Shown here piece after piece: positions 23,694-32,156 of a DNA stretch of 54,985 nucleotides. This DNA is from JAYZQT01 sp036136335. GTDB taxonomy: Bacteria; Pseudomonadota; Alphaproteobacteria; MPNO01; UBA830. The stretch lies in the NCBI GenBank assembly GCA_036136335.1, contig JAYZQT010000066.1, positions 1 to 54,985 on the forward strand, read 5' to 3'. The position numbers and the translations under genes are program-made. Every line of letters starts with the position of its first letter. Positions within the stretch are counted from its first letter, which is position 1. The notes under the pieces were generated by a model. It saw nothing but the letters and a program-made list of their open reading frames with translations. It did no database searches and was not told where the DNA came from.

Positions 23694-24848
23694 ATGCGTA
23701 TTGTTGACATTCGTGAGCGTGCGGTATCGCTTTCTAATCCCATGTCCAACGCCGCGATCAGTTTCCATGAAATGACGGCCTCAGCTATAGCGATTGAAAT
23801 AGATGCAGGTCAGCGGGGAACATTTACAGGTTACGGGTTTTCGTCGGTCGGTCGTTATGCGCAGAGTGGTTTGATCGCCGAACGGTTTGCACCTCGTCTC
23901 AAACAACTGAAAACATTAGAGGGTGTGGATGGCGGCCTCGATCCCCTGCGAGGCTGGACTGCAATGATGGCGAACGAAAAGCCTGGAGGTGACGGTGATC
24001 GTGCGGGAGCAATAGGGGTTATTGATATGGCGTTATGGGATGCTGCGGCAAAGATAGAGGGTGTTCCGCTTTGGGAACTTCTGTCCCGTCGTCATAACGC
24101 CGGCAGAGCACATGATCGAGTGCCAATCTATGCAACCGGTGGACATTACTATCCCGACGGCGGTCTGGGGGCACTCAGGGACGAAATAAAGGTATATCTA
24201 GATCAAGGATTTGAGCGGGTTAAAATAAAGTGTGGGCAGGCAAGCCTTGCCGACGACTGTGACAGGATCGAGGAGGTGTTGCGGTTAATTGGTGATGAGG
24301 GACGCCTTCTCGCTGTGGATGTAAATTGTATGTGCTCTACGACAGCTGATATGGTGGAGATGGCTGATGCATATGCACCTTATGACTTGGCCTGGATTGA
24401 AGAACCGAGCCATCCCCACGATTTTGAAATACTAAAACATTTTACCGGATACTACGACGGCGCCATAGCTACCGGTGAGAACCTGTTCTCTTTGTCAGAG
24501 GCTCACAATTTGCTGACGTACGGGGGCCTCCGGCCCGATCGCGATTTGATACAAATCGATCCGGCACTGTCATACGGCTTGGTGGAGTATGTAAAAGTTG
24601 TTGAGCTTGGTAGATCGAAGGCGTGGCCGCGGTCTCAATTTGTCCCTCATGCTGGTCACCTTCTGGCATATCACGCCGTAGCAGGGCTTGAGCTGGGGTT
24701 ACATGAAATTGCAGCGCGACCGGACTTCATTCTGGGCGGACTTCCCGAGGGGGTAGAAGTTCAAGGAGGATTTGGGACCTTGCCTCAGGCGTCTGGGATT
24801 GGATTCGAGACACATAGCCAATTATGGGAGGTGTTGGGCCAGCTTTAA
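23694..24848 (+). CDS. Enolase-superfamily dehydratase similar to D-tartrate dehydratase
   Basis: The 384-residue protein resembles TarD over most of its length: MRIVDIRE at the N-terminus, GYGFSSVGRY near 57, MMANEKPGG near 92, GVIDMALWDAA near 111, and the base Lys177-x-Lys179 pair. Metal-ligand motifs follow: Asp209 in LAVDVN, Glu in WIEEPSHP, Glu in ATGENLFS and His in FVPHAGH near 320. The reaction would remove water from a hydroxy acid such as tartrate or a sugar acid to a keto acid. AAGGTG precedes ATG. Other acid-sugar dehydratases of the mandelate racemase group are alternatives. Confidence 0.78.
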   Translation: MRIVDIRERAVSLSNPMSNAAISFHEMTASAIAIEIDAGQRGTFTGYGFSSVGRYAQSGLIAERFAPRLKQLKTLEGVDGGLDPLRGWTAMMANEKPGGDGDRAGAIGVIDMALWDAAAKIEGVPLWELLSRRHNAGRAHDRVPIYATGGHYYPDGGLGALRDEIKVYLDQGFERVKIKCGQASLADDCDRIEEVLRLIGDEGRLLAVDVNCMCSTTADMVEMADAYAPYDLAWIEEPSHPHDFEILKHFTGYYDGAIATGENLFSLSEAHNLLTYGGLRPDRDLIQIDPALSYGLVEYVKVVELGRSKAWPRSQFVPHAGHLLAYHAVAGLELGLHEIAARPDFILGGLPEGVEVQGGFGTLPQASGIGFETHSQLWEVLGQL

Positions 24849-24957
24849 AAGGTGGTCTCGAGGTTGATCCCGAAATGGGCGGGCCCAGCCGGAATGCGGA
24901 TTTCATAAATGCTATGACATCGTTTGTTCCACATTGACTGCGAACAGAAATCGCTGC

Positions 24958-25401
24958 CTAAAAACTACCCGGATTGTATCGGTTTGTATTGTCAGGACCG
25001 CTGCTGCCTGCAGGCTCTAGCGAGGCTTCGAAGTTCAGCTCGACAAGGACGCCGTTTGGGTCATGGACAAAAAGTTGCCAGAGTTTGAAAGAGGGTATAT
25101 CGAACTGTCGCCAGTCGAGTTCTCGTTTTTTTATTTCATCCCGCATTTCGTCGAAGCCATGTGCAGAGAGAGCTATATGGTCTATAGCGGCAGATCCACG
25201 GTCATGCTCGCCAGCCTTGTTTTTTGCGGCCTCCCCTCCGTATAGATGAAGCATGGTGTTTCCAAACTGCAGCCAGGCCCCAGGGAAATCAAAGTCGGGG
25301 CGCTTTACAGATCGCGATCCAATTATCTCATTGTAGAAACTCACCGTTGCATCGACGTCAAATGTCTTGATTGCAAGATGGTGCAAATCGGTCGCAGGCA
25401 T
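24958..25401 (-). CDS. VOC family protein
   Basis: Start at ATG 25401, which follows AAGGAGAATAACT; an earlier start at 25437 would overlap the upstream Rieske stop more. The 147 residues have DLHHLAIKTFDVDATVSFYN at the start, IDHIALSAHGFDEMRDE near 76 and HDPNGVLVELNFEAS near 120, with His, His and Glu in metal-ligand places. It could be an extradiol-type dioxygenase or lactoylglutathione-lyase-like enzyme, acting on the product of the Rieske oxygenase directly upstream, eleven bases away. Confidence 0.82.
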   Translation of the reverse strand: MPATDLHHLAIKTFDVDATVSFYNEIIGSRSVKRPDFDFPGAWLQFGNTMLHLYGGEAAKNKAGEHDRGSAAIDHIALSAHGFDEMRDEIKKRELDWRQFDIPSFKLWQLFVHDPNGVLVELNFEASLEPAGSSGPDNTNRYNPGSF

Positions 25402-25412
25402 AGTTATTCTCC

Positions 25413-26720
25413 TTATTGGCTCATCAGGCTTCGCCATGCGACGTACTGCGACCGGAGAGGCAATTCACTGGTGCCTACGTCGCCGACCTGACCTCCGTCA
25501 TTATGAATTCGGTCACTACCCAAACCCCTCGAAAGTTCGATCCATTCCGCATCGGATTCATCCAAAGCAATCTGAATATTATTAAACATCGCTATATCGT
25601 CGGTTGTGATTTGGGAAGCGGGCGAGTTTAGCGCTGTCAGGAAGCGAATGCTCCGGTGATACATCTCCTCCGGTGCGCCCTTTAGACGGAAGCAAAAGGA
25701 GTGCACAATTGTTCGGTCGACGGTGACCGGTTGTAGGAGGCGCACCTGCTGATGTTTTGGGTTGATGATAAGGTTCGGATAAATCAAATGATTGAAGGTA
25801 TCCCACCCAGTAATGTCGTTCGCCCGGTTTTCCCCGTAGGCATTGATCATCGCTGAGTGATAGGCCGCGTTGACGGGATCCTCGTGGGTTGTCTGGGTAA
25901 TCCGGCCGTCTTTATAAAACCCGCCCATGTAGGAGTGTCCGCCCGGAAAACCATGTATTTCGACCTGGTCCATTGCATCGAGTGGTAACCCGTTTCCCTT
26001 GAACATTTGCAATGCGTGGTCTTCACTGGCAACGGTAGAAAGATCGTCAGCTACTGCCTGGGCACTCTCCACTGAAGACGCGTGTACGATTGATGCATGC
26101 ATCAGGTCGTTGGCATTCTCCATGTGGAGCTTCCAGTTACCGTTGTAGCGCTGCCGGAAACCACCTCCGCTAACCTCAATTTCGCCATCGGGAGCGCGAT
26201 CCACCATATTGTCGATAGCGTGGACCATCGGCCCAAGATATTCGGCAAGCGACGGACCGTCCTGAGCGCGACTTGCAAAAACAAATCCCCGATAGCTATC
26301 TACGTGCGGGACGCGATTTAGTGAAAGCACCGGGTCCCCCGGATCCAGTTTGCCATTGTATCCTTTGCCGTGGGGAATTCCGAGCAGTGAGCCATCAGTA
26401 GCGTACGCCCAACCATGATATGGACAGACAAACCTCTTTTTCGATCCTCGCCGTGCACTGCAAACTTTCATGCCACGGTGGCCACAACGATTGGCGAAAA
26501 CATAAATTTTGCCATCCGTGTGGCGTGCTACAATCACCGGCCTGTTGCCAATATGTGCGGAAACGAACTGTCCAGGATCCGCTATTTGACTTTCGTGAGC
26601 AACGTATAACCACGTGCGTGCGAAAATTTTCTCCATCTCCGCATCGAAGACCCCCGCGTCAGTGTAGACTCTCCGGTGGACTCGCCCTGTCAGGGCAAGG
26701 GAACTGTATTCTTTATTCAT
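25413..26720 (-). CDS. Rieske aromatic-ring-hydroxylating oxygenase alpha subunit
   Basis: The 435-residue alpha subunit has the Rieske motif Cys79-x-His81 and Cys99-x2-His102 (CGHRG, CPYHGW). The catalytic iron motif ENANDLMHASIVHASS is near 206-221. The length and NWKLHMENAND fit alpha subunits such as those for anthranilate, benzoate or salicylate oxygenases. No beta subunit, ferredoxin or reductase gene is adjacent. The VOC gene eleven bases downstream is probably co-transcribed. It should hydroxylate an aromatic or carnitine-like carboxylate; the substrate cannot be told. Confidence 0.88.
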   Translation of the reverse strand: MNKEYSSLALTGRVHRRVYTDAGVFDAEMEKIFARTWLYVAHESQIADPGQFVSAHIGNRPVIVARHTDGKIYVFANRCGHRGMKVCSARRGSKKRFVCPYHGWAYATDGSLLGIPHGKGYNGKLDPGDPVLSLNRVPHVDSYRGFVFASRAQDGPSLAEYLGPMVHAIDNMVDRAPDGEIEVSGGGFRQRYNGNWKLHMENANDLMHASIVHASSVESAQAVADDLSTVASEDHALQMFKGNGLPLDAMDQVEIHGFPGGHSYMGGFYKDGRITQTTHEDPVNAAYHSAMINAYGENRANDITGWDTFNHLIYPNLIINPKHQQVRLLQPVTVDRTIVHSFCFRLKGAPEEMYHRSIRFLTALNSPASQITTDDIAMFNNIQIALDESDAEWIELSRGLGSDRIHNDGGQVGDVGTSELPLRSQYVAWRSLMSQ

Positions 26721-26786
26721 GCATCAGATAAAAGCATCCCAAGGCAAAGCCGTAAATGGTTTTGCTTCGACAACTTAACCAACTGA

Positions 26787-26809
26787 CCTGTCTTGGTACA
26801 CAAAACAGG
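26787..26809. promoter_or_regulatory. Operator-like inverted repeat in the Rieske/transporter divergent gap
   Basis: CCTGTCTTG and CAAAACAGG are inverted arms (eight of nine pairs) around GTACA, 67 bases upstream of the Rieske start. The remaining 26721-27035 gap shows no coding frame, RNA gene or clear promoter hexamers. A regulator dimer site controlling the minus-strand Rieske gene, the plus-strand EamA gene, or both is plausible. Confidence 0.4.
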
Positions 26810-27035
26810 CAAATTCTCTAACCTCGCCGATTGGATTTATCATCGGCAAAGATTTACCGTAGGAAAATACTGGAGACCAATGCTTTTATGGGTTTCCAAA
26901 AATACTGGCCGGATCATATGTTTGCGCAGACATCCTGTTCATGACGTTTTTGCACCTAGGCCAGTTGCCACTGGGCATAATCCGAAACCTTCTCGTTCCC
27001 TCCGCAGGCTGGCGGGTTACTGAACTCAAGCAATA

Positions 27036-27938
27036 TTGGACCGACCCTTGAGGGTTTGCCAAAATGTCAAACACGTTCAGGCCTTTTGGAGAACGTTACC
27101 ACCCAATTTGCGTGCAGTATTTTTCGTATCAGTCGGGGCGATTCTACTGACGGTTATGGCTGTCTTTGTGAAAGTTCTGGGCGAGCGGCTCCATTCAGCG
27201 CAACTTATGTTCAGTCGGGCGCTGATTGGTTTTCTCATCTTTGCCCCATGGCTTCTCGCGAAAGACGGTATCCAGGTTATCCGTACAAAACGCCAGGGTA
27301 TGCATCTTCAGCGAGGTTTCTGGGGCGCCTGCGGTAACTATTGTTTCTTTTATGCAATCACCCACATGGTTTTGGCGGATGCTATGGCTCTGCAATTCTC
27401 CCGACCACTATTCATGATACTGCTGGCATTTCTGTTTCTTGGGGAGATAGCAGGTAATCGGCGTATCGCCGCTACCGTGGTTGGTTTTGCAGGTATTCTA
27501 GTGATGCTCCGTCCTTTTGGTGCCGGCTTTGATCCGGACGGCATAGTTGCCGTTTCGGGTGCGGTATTTGGTGGAATGGTTGTTATATCCATTAAGAAAC
27601 TTGCCACCACCGAGCCTACACGGCGCATAATTTTTTATTATGCGTTTTATATGGCTCTGTTCTCGGCTATCCCGGCATCCTGGTTCTGGGTGACTCCTAC
27701 GTGGTCGGAGTGCTGGGTTCTCGTGTTGATTGGTTTTCTGGGAATTATTGGCCAGTCATGCATTACACATGGCTTTACGCTTGGTGAGGCTACGGTGACC
27801 GTGCCGTGGGATTATATGAGGATTGTTTATTCTGGAATTTTCGGAATTTTTCTTTTCGCAGAAATTCCGAGCTGGTGGAGTATTGTTGGCGCAGTGATGG
27901 TGGTAACTGGCAATTTGTATCTTCTGAACCGGAGATAA
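27036..27938 (+). CDS. EamA/DMT-family transporter
   Basis: A 300-residue ten-helix carrier with two EamA repeats; KLATTEPTRRIIFYY and GEATVTVPWDYMRIVYSGIFG match the paralogue at 18885. The start is uncertain: TTG at 27036 gives a polar N-terminus of about 25 residues and TTG at 27048 a shorter one; neither has a strong ribosome site. The gene is divergent from the Rieske oxygenase and precedes the luciferase-like oxidase by 74 bases. It probably moves the substrate or product of one of these. Confidence 0.82.
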   Translation: MDRPLRVCQNVKHVQAFWRTLPPNLRAVFFVSVGAILLTVMAVFVKVLGERLHSAQLMFSRALIGFLIFAPWLLAKDGIQVIRTKRQGMHLQRGFWGACGNYCFFYAITHMVLADAMALQFSRPLFMILLAFLFLGEIAGNRRIAATVVGFAGILVMLRPFGAGFDPDGIVAVSGAVFGGMVVISIKKLATTEPTRRIIFYYAFYMALFSAIPASWFWVTPTWSECWVLVLIGFLGIIGQSCITHGFTLGEATVTVPWDYMRIVYSGIFGIFLFAEIPSWWSIVGAVMVVTGNLYLLNRR

Positions 27939-28012
27939 CATCCGGATACCCACATGCATCGGTATACCGTATCAATCATTAGGACGAGGAACCAACAACG
28001 TTTCAACCAGAT

Positions 28013-29182
28013 ATGGTCAGGGTATCTGACGTAACCTTGGATCTTGATCATTTGTCGCTGTCGCGCGACATTTGTGGAATGGTAACCGCACGGAAGTTTA
28101 CGCGCAACAAGTTGGCTGTCGGTCTTTTTGGATCTAACTGTGATGGCGGGCTGGCCTGCTCCACCTTTCCTGAGAGATGGGATGCTACATGGGAAAACTG
28201 TCGCGAACTCGCGGTTCGTGCTGATGAGGCGGGTGTCGATTTTATGCTGCCGCTCGGTCGCTGGATCGGTTACGGGGGGGAGACAAACCATAATGGTTCA
28301 AATTTTGAAACCATAACCTGGGCATCCGGCCTGTTGGCGGTTACCAGGAACATCATGGCCTTTGGAACGGTTCATGTGACCGCGCATTCTCCGGCAGTGG
28401 CCGCCAAGCAGATGGTAACTGCAGATCACATTGGCGGTGGGCGTTTCGGCCTAAATATTGTGTGCGGCTGGTATCAGAAGGAGTTCGATATGCTCGGAGT
28501 TGATCTTGACCAGCACGAACGCCGTTATGACCTCGGCCAGGAATGGGTGGATCTTGTTACGCGTATCTGGAGTGAAGAAGAGCCTTTTGATTTTGACGGT
28601 GAGTTTTTCCAGACAAAGGGTACTGTCCTTAATCCTAAACCGGTGAGTGGCAAGCGCCCGATGTTGGTCGCCGCTGGGACCTCCGGACGTGGTCGTGCAT
28701 TTGCGGTTGCGAATGCCGACATGTTGTTTCATGTTTTTTATGATTTTGAAAGATTCCGTCAGGATTGCGCTGACCTACGGAAAACTGCAAATGATCTGGG
28801 TCGCGATGTTGGTCTGTTTACCAATCTTGGAGTGGTGTGCCGGCCGACGCAGAAAGAAGCTGAAGAGTATCACCATTATTATGCAGTCGAGCATGCCGAC
28901 AGTGAAGCTTGCAGAATTATGATGGTTGAGCGGGGTGTAGACACGGATAATGTATCCCAAGAGGACCGTCGCAGGTTTCACCTGCGTGCAGCAACCGGGA
29001 ATGGCGCTACCCCAGTCGTTGGTAGTCCCGACCATGTTGCCGCTCAATTAGCAAAATTGTCTGAGGCAGGTTGTGACGCCGTTGCAATGGGTTTGCCCAA
29101 CTACCTGAACGATCTTCCAATCATAGTGGGAGAAGTTTTTCCTCGTTTGGAGGCGCTGGGACTTCGGGTTCCCGCACGTTAA
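28013..29182 (+). CDS. Luciferase-like (LLM class) flavin or F420-dependent oxidoreductase
   Basis: The up to 389-residue TIM-barrel protein contains GVDFMLPLGRWIGYGGETNH near 75, ITWASGLLAVTRNI, and HIGGGRFGLNIVCGWYQKEF near 140-160, all features of bacterial luciferase-like monooxygenases of the SsuD/RutA type, which oxidise substrates with FMNH2 and oxygen. ATG at 28079 (MVTARKF) is an alternative start, since residues 1-22 look unlike the family. The window also carries F420 cofactor genes, so an F420-dependent enzyme is possible. No flavin reductase is adjacent. Confidence 0.82.
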   Translation: MVRVSDVTLDLDHLSLSRDICGMVTARKFTRNKLAVGLFGSNCDGGLACSTFPERWDATWENCRELAVRADEAGVDFMLPLGRWIGYGGETNHNGSNFETITWASGLLAVTRNIMAFGTVHVTAHSPAVAAKQMVTADHIGGGRFGLNIVCGWYQKEFDMLGVDLDQHERRYDLGQEWVDLVTRIWSEEEPFDFDGEFFQTKGTVLNPKPVSGKRPMLVAAGTSGRGRAFAVANADMLFHVFYDFERFRQDCADLRKTANDLGRDVGLFTNLGVVCRPTQKEAEEYHHYYAVEHADSEACRIMMVERGVDTDNVSQEDRRRFHLRAATGNGATPVVGSPDHVAAQLAKLSEAGCDAVAMGLPNYLNDLPIIVGEVFPRLEALGLRVPAR

Positions 29183-29358
29183 ACAGGCTCCCTTCAGTCT
29201 GCATGCGTCTGGTTTCCATATGGGGACGGTTGTTCCTATATCGATGAACAAGGGCATCAAGCTGGCAAAGTTCACAAGTCAAATAAAATTGAATAGCGCC
29301 GAAGATTCGTGGGAATCTGCTAAAATGGGGTTAGTAGACATACTTTGGGAAGGTTTAT

Positions 29359-30381
29359 ATGCCTAACAGACTGACTGTTTTCGGTGTCACTTTCGGGATT
29401 GCTGCGCTAATGGCGTACGTGTTGGTGACGGGCCGTGACCTTCTCATACCGTTCGCGATAGCAGTAATGATCTGGTACATCATCAATGCACTGGCCCGAG
29501 CCATCTCGACACACACCAAAGCACCGGGATGGGCGGGGCTGACAATGTCGATTGTAAGTATTCTAATAGCGCTGGCCCTTATCGTTGAAATGATCAGCGA
29601 GAATATTGCAGCGGTCCTTAGCGCCGCGCCGGTGTATCAGGCGAACCTGGAAAAGCTACTGGAGAGTTTCGTGGGCCTTCTCGGGTTCAGGGAAATGCCG
29701 ACTATTGCTCATGTTATTGAGCAGGCCGATGTCCGGGCTCTAATAAGTGGTGTGGCCGCTGCGGTTGCGAAGGTTGCTGGTAATGCCGGGCTAATACTGA
29801 TCTACGTGATTTTTCTTCTTGCCGAACAGCGAACTTTTCCAAACAAATTGAAGGCACTGTTTCCCGATTCGAAGCGGGAAGATGAGGTACGGAAAATCCT
29901 GTCTGACATCCAGAAACGGACCCAGACATATGTGTCGGTAAAGACGCTGCTTAACCTTGCGACCGCCATCGTCAGCTATATTGTTTTGCAGCTTGTAGGC
30001 CTTGATCTTGCGGGTTTCTGGGCGTTTGTAATTTTTCTCTTGGCCTATATTCCGACAATTGGTTCCCTGCTGGGAGTGGTATTTCCGGCTCTAATGGCAA
30101 TTGTTCAATTTGCCTCTTTGGGGCCCTTTCTAATTATAACAATAGGCCTTGGTGTCGCGCAGTTTGTGATAGGAAATGTTCTGGAACCGAGAATGATGGG
30201 AAAATCACTGAACCTTTCGTCACTTGTTGTCATAATTTCCCTTGCAGTCTGGGGCTCGATCTGGGGCGTGACCGGCATGTTTCTATCGGTGCCCATTACC
30301 ATCATCATCATGATCGTTCTCGCAGAATTTCAGCAAACTCGGCCAATTGCCATTCTATTAAGCGCGGATGGCAAGGTCTGA
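29359..30381 (+). CDS. AI-2E family transporter (TqsA/PerM type)
   Basis: A 340-residue membrane protein with hydrophobic segments at about 7-55, 58-85, 140-160, 205-255 and 265-325. The characteristic central soluble region is near 160-200 and LAYIPTIGSLLGVVFPALMA and FVIGNVLEPRMMGKSLNLS are close to the C-terminal helices. Such proteins are put forward as exporters of autoinducer-2 or sodium/proton antiporters; the real substrate is unclear. GGGAAGG precedes ATG. It converges on the next minus-strand genes. Confidence 0.86.
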   Translation: MPNRLTVFGVTFGIAALMAYVLVTGRDLLIPFAIAVMIWYIINALARAISTHTKAPGWAGLTMSIVSILIALALIVEMISENIAAVLSAAPVYQANLEKLLESFVGLLGFREMPTIAHVIEQADVRALISGVAAAVAKVAGNAGLILIYVIFLLAEQRTFPNKLKALFPDSKREDEVRKILSDIQKRTQTYVSVKTLLNLATAIVSYIVLQLVGLDLAGFWAFVIFLLAYIPTIGSLLGVVFPALMAIVQFASLGPFLIITIGLGVAQFVIGNVLEPRMMGKSLNLSSLVVIISLAVWGSIWGVTGMFLSVPITIIIMIVLAEFQQTRPIAILLSADGKV

Positions 30382-30554
30382 TCGGGGGGGATATTCGTTT
30401 GAATTGTTTCTGATCTGTGCTGTGGCATAGGAAAGGGCCCGATGGGTTTATCCTCTAACGTCTCATTGCTGGTTTTCACTTTATGCTCGCGAAAGACAAA
30501 GCGAAGCAATTCAACATAACTAGCCAGATCAAATACAGTGGGGGCCTGCTTCAT
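30330..30554 (-). CDS. Small hypothetical protein coupled to the SLC13 gene
   Basis: A frame of 74 codons from ATG 30554 (SD-like AGGATTGGGA just before) begins eight bases after the stop of the SLC13 carrier and overlaps the end of the AI-2E gene by 52 bases on the other strand. MKQAPTVFDLASYVELLRF resembles the amphipathic start of small accessory proteins. I recognise no family. It may be a real coupled partner or a chance open frame; the overlap with an opposing gene lowers the odds. Confidence 0.3.
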   Translation of the reverse strand: MKQAPTVFDLASYVELLRFVFREHKVKTSNETLEDKPIGPFPMPQHRSETIQTNIPPDQTLPSALNRMAIGRVC

Positions 30555-30562
30555 TCCCAATC

Positions 30563-31951
30563 CTAGCTAAAATACCCGATTGCCTGCCACCAGAAATACA
30601 ACAACGGAAGCATGACCAGCCATGCAACCGCGCACATTGAAATTAATAGGCGAGCAAAGGATGCGGTCGGGATGCCACCTAGATGGGCGGCGAGAATAAA
30701 CGGCGGTAACTGGTACGCGAATAATGCCATAGCCCAACTTATCGGTTGCAGCATCAACACGGTTTTTATCGGCCAACCCGTGGCCGACGCTATGTCAGTT
30801 GCTAGCGTGGTCATTATTGCAGGTTGTCCAGGGATGGTTGTGAAAATACCGATTACCATTCCCACACCGCTTACAACAATGAAATTGATAAAATCTGCTC
30901 CAGGAGTTAACGGGACGGTTTGAAATATACTGCTGCCGATCAAAGTACCCAGCCCGGACTTTGCGACGATGGCACCCATGCCAATTACACCCGCTACAAA
31001 AAACCAGGGGGCGTAAGAAATGCGCCCTACCATTACAGAAGGTGGGAGCATTCCGACACGCGGCAACATGCACATGACTCCAGCGCCCAGCGCCACCCAC
31101 GCAGGGGAAATGCCGTGGGCAAAATCGGTCAACCAAAGGCCGAGGGCTGCCACAATCAACATGATCAGCCGGGTCTGTTCCGCTGAGGTTTCAGCTTTCT
31201 CTACCCCACCCACCTCCTGTTGGATCCGGTCAGGAAACAGTCGGTAGCAAAGCACTGGTACCGCTATAGCTGAAATGACCCCAATAACCGGAAAATTTAC
31301 AATCAGATATTCTGCATAGGAGATTTTTATTTTATGGATACTCTCCACCGCACCGAGCCAACCCAGATTGGGAACGGCCGACGGAAGAATGGCAAGACTG
31401 GGATAGATAGAACCTCCCGCGACGGCCAGCCCAAGGCCTGCACGTCCCGGGCTGTCGGCCGTAAAACCAATTTGGTCGGCGAGCGCCATAAAGATAGGCA
31501 TCATAATAACGATCCGACCGGTGTTTGACGGTATGATAAAACAGAGTACACAGCCGACGAGGGCGCTCCCGCAAAGGATGCCGAAGTAGTTTCGTGGAAA
31601 CACCCTGAGTAGCCAGTATGCCAGTGTCTGGCCAAAGCCGGTTTCCTGAACTGCGAGGCCCACCACCAGACCGCCGAAGATCATCCAGACCGCGGCAGAG
31701 TGAAAACCAGAAAATACTGTGGGAGCGCCAGAATCCGTCAAAATTATTGCCAGAAAGAAAAATATGATCGCTGTGAAGTATTCTGGAAATATGCGGCTGG
31801 CCCAAAGGGCGATTGCGATGATGACGACCCCTGCAACCCGCATGGTTTCCGAAGAGCCCTCGGATAAAACTGGCAACAGCCAGACGGCTCCACCTGCCGC
31901 CGTGCCTGTTAAGGCAATGATGACCGAGACAAGGTTTTTTTTATCGACCAT
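30563..31951 (-). CDS. SLC13/DASS-family anion:sodium symporter
   Basis: The 462-residue carrier has eleven to twelve hydrophobic segments and the DASS substrate motif SNT in IIPSNTGRIVIMMP near residue 140, with its C-terminal counterpart TTIPGQPAIMTT near 380. These carriers take up di- or tricarboxylates or sulfate with sodium. It is divergent from the ThDP gene at 32157; the 205-base gap contains TATAAT at 32099-32104 but no convincing -35 partner. The carboxylate could be an intermediate used by that enzyme. Confidence 0.85.
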   Translation of the reverse strand: MVDKKNLVSVIIALTGTAAGGAVWLLPVLSEGSSETMRVAGVVIIAIALWASRIFPEYFTAIIFFFLAIILTDSGAPTVFSGFHSAAVWMIFGGLVVGLAVQETGFGQTLAYWLLRVFPRNYFGILCGSALVGCVLCFIIPSNTGRIVIMMPIFMALADQIGFTADSPGRAGLGLAVAGGSIYPSLAILPSAVPNLGWLGAVESIHKIKISYAEYLIVNFPVIGVISAIAVPVLCYRLFPDRIQQEVGGVEKAETSAEQTRLIMLIVAALGLWLTDFAHGISPAWVALGAGVMCMLPRVGMLPPSVMVGRISYAPWFFVAGVIGMGAIVAKSGLGTLIGSSIFQTVPLTPGADFINFIVVSGVGMVIGIFTTIPGQPAIMTTLATDIASATGWPIKTVLMLQPISWAMALFAYQLPPFILAAHLGGIPTASFARLLISMCAVAWLVMLPLLYFWWQAIGYFS

Positions 31952-32156
31952 CGTCGACCAATAACATTGTCACCTGTGTTGTCAAATCAACGAATGCCGG
32001 ACGCGTTCAAACCCTTGTCGGTGGTGGATGTCGGGTGCGCGCCATCTTCAAATTGATGGAGAGCGCCGTCCCAGAAAGCAGTAGAGTGTCTGATTGTTTA
32101 TAATTTTAGTGACGTTGATGCAAAATTTTTCGCCACGTGATACCTAACGTCCTGAT

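Noticed and set aside
27960..27969. Ten-base palindrome CGGTATACCG between EamA and the luciferase-like gene.
   Set aside because: Too short to separate from chance and not extended by flanking symmetry.
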